A DNA stretch of 9,438 bases. Origin: Parachlamydiales bacterium. GTDB taxonomy: Bacteria; Chlamydiota; Chlamydiia; Chlamydiales; SM23-39. Both the position numbers and the translations under genes were made by a program. The notes beneath the pieces are model-generated. The model searched no databases. It was not told the DNA's origin and saw only the letters and a program-made list of their open reading frames with translations. Positions 5,901 through 9,438 of this stretch are shown piece by piece. The stretch lies in contig PLXF01000049.1 of assembly GCA_003151315.1 (NCBI GenBank), positions 1-9,438 on the forward strand, written 5' to 3'. Positions within the stretch are counted from its first letter, which is position 1, and the number at the start of each line of letters is the position of its first letter.

Positions 5901-6079
5901 GCGTTGTTGAATAATTCGTTTTTCGCATAACAGGCTCATTATCAGTATTTACCACAGAGCTCACAGAGGCGCGAAAACGCGCATTTTTATGCTTTTTCTC
6001 TGTGTTCTCTCTAGCTCTCTGTGATTATAATTTTTTCATGGTCAGCAACTTATGCGTACAATGAATTATGCAACAACGC
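5901..6079. mobile_element. Palindromic MITE-like element with IS-type ends and CACAGAG/CTCTGTG arms
   Basis: Ends GCGTTGTTGAATAATTC (5901-5917) and GAATTATGCAACAACGC (6063-6079) are inverted repeats matching at 16 of 17 positions. At equal distances inside lie CGCATAA (5924-5930) and TTATGCG (6050-6056). The core has CACAGAG twice (5953-5959, 5962-5968) facing CTCTGTG twice (5998-6004, 6017-6023), around the small hairpin GCGCG-AAAA-CGCGC (5969-5982). The GTTGTTGCATAAT-type end resembles termini of some insertion sequences. There is no ORF and no clear target-site duplication, so it would be a non-autonomous, old element. Confidence 0.6.
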
Positions 6080-6083
6080 CGTT

Positions 6084-6100
6084 CCCTATTAGAAATAGGG
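6084..6100. repeat. Short perfect hairpin
   Basis: CCCTATT (6084-6090), loop AGA, AATAGGG (6094-6100): a 7-bp perfect stem just outside the palindromic element. No T-run follows, so it is not a clear terminator. Confidence 0.45.
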
Positions 6101-6171
6101 GGCTATTTTCGCGGATCAAAATTCTGGGCGCTATCATGGGTTGGTTGTCTAACTTTCAACTGGACGCAGTA

Positions 6172-6177
6172 TATAAT
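6172..6177 (+). promoter_or_regulatory. Possible -10 box upstream of the 425-aa gene
   Basis: TATAAT lies 64 bases before ATG 6242. No good -35 box sits at 16-18 bp; TTGTCT at 6145-6150 is 21 bp away. The call rests on the -10 match and position only. Confidence 0.3.
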
Positions 6178-6235
6178 AAAAACTTGAATAAATAAATTTC
6201 TACACATACACTTAACATTTTTTTATCACTAGAGT

Positions 6236-7519
6236 GTGGCCATGAATCTATTTCCTCTTGAAAAAATTCCTTTACGTACATGGAAGATGGTGGAAGAGAA
6301 AGGGGGGGTGCCGAGCCCTTCTTCTCGGCCAATTTCCGACGCAGAGAAAATGGAACTTGTCAGAGAGAAAATACGAACATATTCGGCAAATGCCTTTGTC
6401 TATTTTCCCATTCAGTTAGGCAAGGTTCTCACATTGGCTGATCTTCGAGCAGCGGCCGGCGATAGGTTACAGGGAGAATTAATTGACTATTTAGGGATTA
6501 AAAAAAACATAGATAAATTGCAAAAATATTTCTCTTTTTTTGTGCAGTTACAGAAAGTTGGTGATCCGGTTTTAGAGAAAATTTCGTTACAAGGTTTGTA
6601 TTGTTGCGACCCTTCGGAGGAGTATTCAGATGTAAAAATCGCTCTCATGGAAGCCGAAAAGGTGCTCTCTATGCCGATTAGGAAGTTAAGGAGTAGCCAT
6701 GGAGAGGTTTTTGCTTTGAGACTCGCTCAATTATATCGAGAGCCGTCCAACGTAGTTAACAATATAGCTGTTTCCAAACACAACCCCGAACAATGGCCCG
6801 CGGCCCATCTTTCTTTTCTAGATGTAGCTCTTATTCAAAAAGCCGCTCATCAACTGCCTTTAGCTGCGTTTGGCTTGTTGAGCGAGGAGCAATTGCGAAA
6901 GATCGATTTTTCCTATTTATCCCCCTCGCAGGTGCTCCGTTGCTTAACGGGTTATTTGACCGATAGTGCCAGTTTAGAAAAAAGGGTAGCGGTTGTTTCT
7001 AAAAAGCAGATTTTTCAGATGGATAACCAAAAAATTACGGCTGTTTTTTTTGGCAAATTGGAACCTAATTTTCAAAAAAAGGTCATCGCTCTTTTCTCTC
7101 CCGAAATCATTGAAGAGATGCTCCATAGAGAACTTTTTTCCGTTTTACCGTTTATTACTGTTGAACAGCTTTCTCACATTCATTTCGAGGATGTATCGCA
7201 AGAGGCAGTCGATGCATTTTTCCCTCCCTTAAATCCTGCGCTATTTTTGCCTGGTTGGAACTATTTAGTAAGCGAAGTGAATAACAGAAGAAAATATATA
7301 TACTTCTCTCGATGTGGAACGGATTCTCAGGAGTTTTCGGCGAAAATAATCACACAAAAAATGGAAGAAAGGAGAGGCGCTTGCCGAAGTAACTTTTCCG
7401 CCATAACTCCCGCTCAATTTGAGTTAATTAAAGAAATGGTGGATCCGGGGGTTTTGCGTTTTCTCAACAGCGAAAGGGGACCTTCGAGCGGTATTTTAAC
7501 TAAAAAAGTTGATCGATAA
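6236..7519 (+). CDS. Unrecognised 425-427-aa protein with degenerate helical repeats
   Basis: The family is not recognised. The frame opens at GTG 6236, but ATG 6242 is the likelier start because AGAG at 6231-6234 is then 7 bases away; GTG 6236 would have no spacing. It is a soluble, helix-rich protein without signal peptide or membrane segment. From about residue 213 it shows degenerate repeats of the type [LIV]SxxQLxxIDFxxLS: LLSEEQLRKIDFSYLSPSQV (214-233), VVSKKQIFQMDNQKITAVFF (253-272), ITVEQLSHIHFEDVSQEAVD (307-326), ITPAQFELIKEM (390-401). Repeat proteins of this style occur in environmental chlamydiae and can be effectors, but that is inference. The gene stands alone between two palindromic elements, and its stop codon touches the target duplication of the second. 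Confidence 0.75.
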   Translation: MAMNLFPLEKIPLRTWKMVEEKGGVPSPSSRPISDAEKMELVREKIRTYSANAFVYFPIQLGKVLTLADLRAAAGDRLQGELIDYLGIKKNIDKLQKYFSFFVQLQKVGDPVLEKISLQGLYCCDPSEEYSDVKIALMEAEKVLSMPIRKLRSSHGEVFALRLAQLYREPSNVVNNIAVSKHNPEQWPAAHLSFLDVALIQKAAHQLPLAAFGLLSEEQLRKIDFSYLSPSQVLRCLTGYLTDSASLEKRVAVVSKKQIFQMDNQKITAVFFGKLEPNFQKKVIALFSPEIIEEMLHRELFSVLPFITVEQLSHIHFEDVSQEAVDAFFPPLNPALFLPGWNYLVSEVNNRRKYIYFSRCGTDSQEFSAKIITQKMEERRGACRSNFSAITPAQFELIKEMVDPGVLRFLNSERGPSSGILTKKVDR

Positions 7520-7520
7520 T

Positions 7521-7712
7521 AGACCTCTTTCGAAACTTAGTGGTTACGAAAATTTAACGCAAAGACGCCTAGTCGCAAAGACGCAAAAATTTTTATAAAT
7601 TATTGATGATTCTTTCTTTGCCATGGTTGAATATAATTATATTTCTTTGCGTCTTAGCGACTTGGCACCTTTGCGTTAAATTTTCGTAACCACTAAGTTT
7701 CGAAAGAGGTCT
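7521..7712. mobile_element. MITE-like palindromic element with 44-bp perfect terminal inverted repeats
   Basis: The left arm 7521-7564 (begins AGACCTCTTTCGAAAC) is the exact reverse complement of 7669-7712 (ends GTTTCGAAAGAGGTCT). Imperfect pairing continues inward to about 7587/7643 with a few mismatches, giving a stem near 68 bp around an AT-rich loop. The arms carry CGCAAAGACGC-type repeats. AAT flanks both sides (7518-7520 and 7713-7715) as a 3-bp target duplication. There is no ORF. It sits directly after the stop of the 425-aa gene and could act as that gene's transcription terminator. Confidence 0.85.
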
Positions 7713-7753
7713 AATGATTTCTCTCTTCCTTTGGGCAAGGCCCCGATTTTCCC

Positions 7754-7788
7754 CTCAGCGATCTCAACGTCTCAGCAATTATCTCAGC
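7754..7788. repeat. Cluster of CTCAGC/CTCAAC hexamers
   Basis: CTCAGC at 7754, 7771 and 7783 and CTCAAC at 7763 are spaced 8-12 bases. The last runs into the palindrome CAGCGCTG. This may be part of another decayed repeat element; no coding frame is seen here. Confidence 0.35.
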
Positions 7789-7861
7789 GCTGATGAAAAA
7801 ACACGCCGCTGAAGACAAGAGAAGTTTTTAAGCGAATATGGAAATTGAAAATGGCGAAAAG

Positions 7862-7878
7862 GGTTACGCAAGAGGTCT
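7862..7878. mobile_element. Solo terminus related to the 7521-7712 element
   Basis: GGTTACGCAAGAGGTCT reads AGACCTCTTGCGTAACC in reverse complement, matching the 7521 end AGACCTCTTTCGAAAC at 14 of 16 positions. It looks like one end of a second element of the same terminal family whose partner end is missing or replaced by the palindromic element. Confidence 0.5.
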
Positions 7879-7892
7879 AGTGCTTCAGACAC

Positions 7893-7920
7893 AAAAAAGC
7901 CCGGAGTTCCGGGCCTTTTC
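7893..7920 (-). terminator. Intrinsic terminator of clpC
   Basis: On the minus strand GCCCGGA, a 2-base loop and TCCGGGC form a 7-bp GC-rich stem (7899-7914), followed by six T (7893-7898 complement). It begins 12 bases after the clpC stop. T-rich flanks on both strands mean it may also stop rightward transcription from the 425-aa gene. Confidence 0.88.
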
Positions 7921-7926
7921 TTTGCT

Positions 7927-9438
7927 TTAGGTGGAAAGGGCTTCTTCCGTTTTTTTCGGATCGGGCTCGGAGTCCTGATCGATAAAGAGGATCTGCCCAT
8001 CTTTGGTGGAGATGAGGTATTTTTTCGCCGTATTGGGATTCTGTAAGAGCTTTTCGGCAAGAGGATCTTCTAAAAACTGCTCGATTACGCGGCGTAAAGG
8101 ACGAGCTCCCATCTCAGGGAGGTATCCTTTTTCGACGAGGAAATCGCGCGCGCTGTCATCAATAGTCACGTCGATGTTTTTCTTCGTTAGACGATTTTTC
8201 AACTTGCTAAATTCGAGATCGACCACTTTTTTAAGGGCTGTCTTATCCAAGGTACGGAAGATGACAAGGCCGTCGAGACGGTTGATGAATTCAGGTTTAA
8301 AGTGTTTTTTCACCGAACCTTCAATCTTATCTTGCATCGCTTTGAAATCCATGATGGATTCTTTAGCGCCAAAGCCCACTTCGGTCGATTTACGGATCAA
8401 ATCAGCCCCTAAGTTGGAGGTCATGATAATGATCGTATTGCGGAAGTCGATTTTGCGGCCCACCGAATCAGTAAGGCGCCCCTCTTCCAAAATTTGGAGA
8501 AGAAGGTTCATCACATCGGGGTGAGCTTTTTCCACTTCGTCAAAGAGGACGACGCAATAAGGTCTACGGCGTACCTGTTCTGTGAGCTGTCCCCCTTCTT
8601 CATATCCCACGTACCCTGGAGGCGATCCGGTCATTCGGCTAATCGCGAATTTCTCCATGTATTCAGACATGTCGACTTGAATAAGAGCATCTTCTCCCCC
8701 GAACATATGGGAAGCTAGAAGACGAGCTAAATGCGTTTTTCCAACGCCTGTAGGCCCTAGGAATAGGAAGGCGCCAATGGGGCGGTTCGGGTCTTTAATG
8801 TCGGCGCGGCTGCGGCGGATCGCGCGGCAGACGGTGCTTAGAGCGTCGTCTTGTCCGATCACTTTCAGTTTCAGATGCTCTTCCATTTTCAGCACTTTTT
8901 CCGTTTCTCCTTCAGTTAGGCGGGTAACGGGGATGCCGGTCTGTTTGGCGACGATGTTGGCGATGTCCTCTTCGTCGACGATCGGTTGATGTTCATCTTT
9001 ATGGGATTCCCACTCGGCTCTCATCTTTTGCAGCTCTTCGCGCAAATTCTTTTCGGAGTCTCTTAAACCAGCCGCTTTTTCGTATTCTTGCTTGCTGATC
9101 GCCTCTTCTTTGGCAATCCGGGCCTCTTCGATTTTCCCTTCTAGCTCGATGAAATGGGAGGGTTGGTGCATAATGGAAATGCGCGCTTTAGCTCCAGCCT
9201 CATCGAGTAGGTCGATCGCCTTATCGGGTAAAAATCGACCCGATATGTATCTTTCTGATTGGTAGACGGCCGCTTTTACAGCAGCATCTGTGTAGACGCA
9301 CTTGTGGTGCTCTTCATACTTGCCTTTGAGACCATTCAAAATCGCGATACTTTCGTCGATATTGGGAGGGTGAACTATGATTTTTTGGAATCTACGCTCA
9401 AGCGCTGGATCTTTTTCGATATGTTTACGGTATTCATC
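7927..9438 (-). CDS. clpC: ATP-dependent Clp protease ATP-binding subunit ClpC, C-terminal 503 residues, N-terminus beyond the window
   Basis: ClpC is a HSP100 AAA+ unfoldase that feeds proteins to ClpP in the cytoplasm. The frame is open to the right edge (DEYRKHIEKDPALERRFQ, end of the first AAA domain with its arginine finger), so the N domain and first Walker A are missing. In order there follow the rest of NBD1; a UVR/middle domain (EEARIAKEEAISKQEYEKAAGLR, about 9060-9135), which separates ClpC from ClpB and ClpA; and NBD2 with Walker A GPTGVGKT (8734-8757), Walker B VVLFDEVEKAHPDV, sensor 1 IIIMTSNLGAD and sensor 2 GARPLRR. VGFG in STEVGFGAKES is the ClpP-docking loop, so partnership with ClpP is expected. 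An internal TTG (9339) is not the start. The gene converges on the 425-aa gene and has its own terminator. Confidence 0.97.
   Translation of the reverse strand, partial: DEYRKHIEKDPALERRFQKIIVHPPNIDESIAILNGLKGKYEEHHKCVYTDAAVKAAVYQSERYISGRFLPDKAIDLLDEAGAKARISIMHQPSHFIELEGKIEEARIAKEEAISKQEYEKAAGLRDSEKNLREELQKMRAEWESHKDEHQPIVDEEDIANIVAKQTGIPVTRLTEGETEKVLKMEEHLKLKVIGQDDALSTVCRAIRRSRADIKDPNRPIGAFLFLGPTGVGKTHLARLLASHMFGGEDALIQVDMSEYMEKFAISRMTGSPPGYVGYEEGGQLTEQVRRRPYCVVLFDEVEKAHPDVMNLLLQILEEGRLTDSVGRKIDFRNTIIIMTSNLGADLIRKSTEVGFGAKESIMDFKAMQDKIEGSVKKHFKPEFINRLDGLVIFRTLDKTALKKVVDLEFSKLKNRLTKKNIDVTIDDSARDFLVEKGYLPEMGARPLRRVIEQFLEDPLAEKLLQNPNTAKKYLISTKDGQILFIDQDSEPDPKKTEEALST

Noticed and set aside
6068..6178. 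Short open frames after the palindromic element (for example MQQRRSLLEIGG)
   Set aside because: Two overlapping frames are equally open, both are under 40 codons, and neither has a recognisable motif or ribosome-binding site.
7754..7788. CRISPR-like array of CTCAGC repeats
   Set aside because: Units are only 6 bases with irregular 8-12-base spacing; there are no long repeats, spacers or cas genes.
8003..8524. 173-aa open frame on the + strand over clpC
   Set aside because: It is a shadow of the strongly conserved ClpC coding sequence on the opposite strand.

Overview
The window most likely comes from a member of the Chlamydiota outside the Chlamydiaceae, an amoeba-associated 'environmental' chlamydia of the Parachlamydia/Waddlia/Criblamydia/Simkania type. 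Three things suggest this. leuS is followed by waaA (Kdo transferase) with a 4-bp overlap, which is the order I recall from chlamydial genomes. A ClpC with a UVR motif lies at the other end. The 205-aa hypothetical protein has a hydrophobic core of a type I associate with environmental chlamydiae. The genus cannot be decided from the sequence.

Left block (1-3816, + strand): a leucyl-tRNA synthetase gene, truncated by the window edge, runs in one frame to 2368 but carries a single in-frame TGA at 731-733 inside its CP1 editing domain. It overlaps waaA (2365-3594). Just downstream are two tRNA genes with CAT anticodons, an initiator tRNA-fMet (3611-3683) and a probable elongator tRNA-Met (3707-3779), closed by an intrinsic terminator at 3795-3816. 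This block is compact, housekeeping in content and less AT-rich than the middle of the window.

Middle block (3817-6235): accessory and scarred. A 25-bp exact copy of the tRNA-Met 3' end recurs at 3865-3889. The whole tRNA pair plus its terminator recurs as a decayed copy at about 4665-4848. Between these copies sit a 103-aa unknown gene and csaA, which encodes a small tRNA-binding OB-fold protein. After an AT-rich stretch comes a 205-aa hydrophobic-core protein. Its 3' end overlaps, on the minus strand, a 40-aa remnant of the N-terminus of an FAD-dependent oxidoreductase. A palindromic, insertion-element-like segment (5901-6079) lies in the 600-bp gap that follows.

Right block (6236-9438): an unrecognised 425-427-aa protein with degenerate internal repeats (+) converges on clpC (-, running off the right edge). 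The space between them holds a 192-bp palindromic MITE-like element with 44-bp perfect terminal inverted repeats and a 3-bp target duplication (7521-7712), a related solo terminus (7862-7878), and the clpC terminator (7893-7920).

The genes form no single pathway: leuS, the tRNAs and csaA relate to translation, waaA to lipopolysaccharide, clpC to proteolysis. The most notable points are the interrupted leuS, the three-copy tRNA scar with csaA inside it, and the two small palindromic elements.
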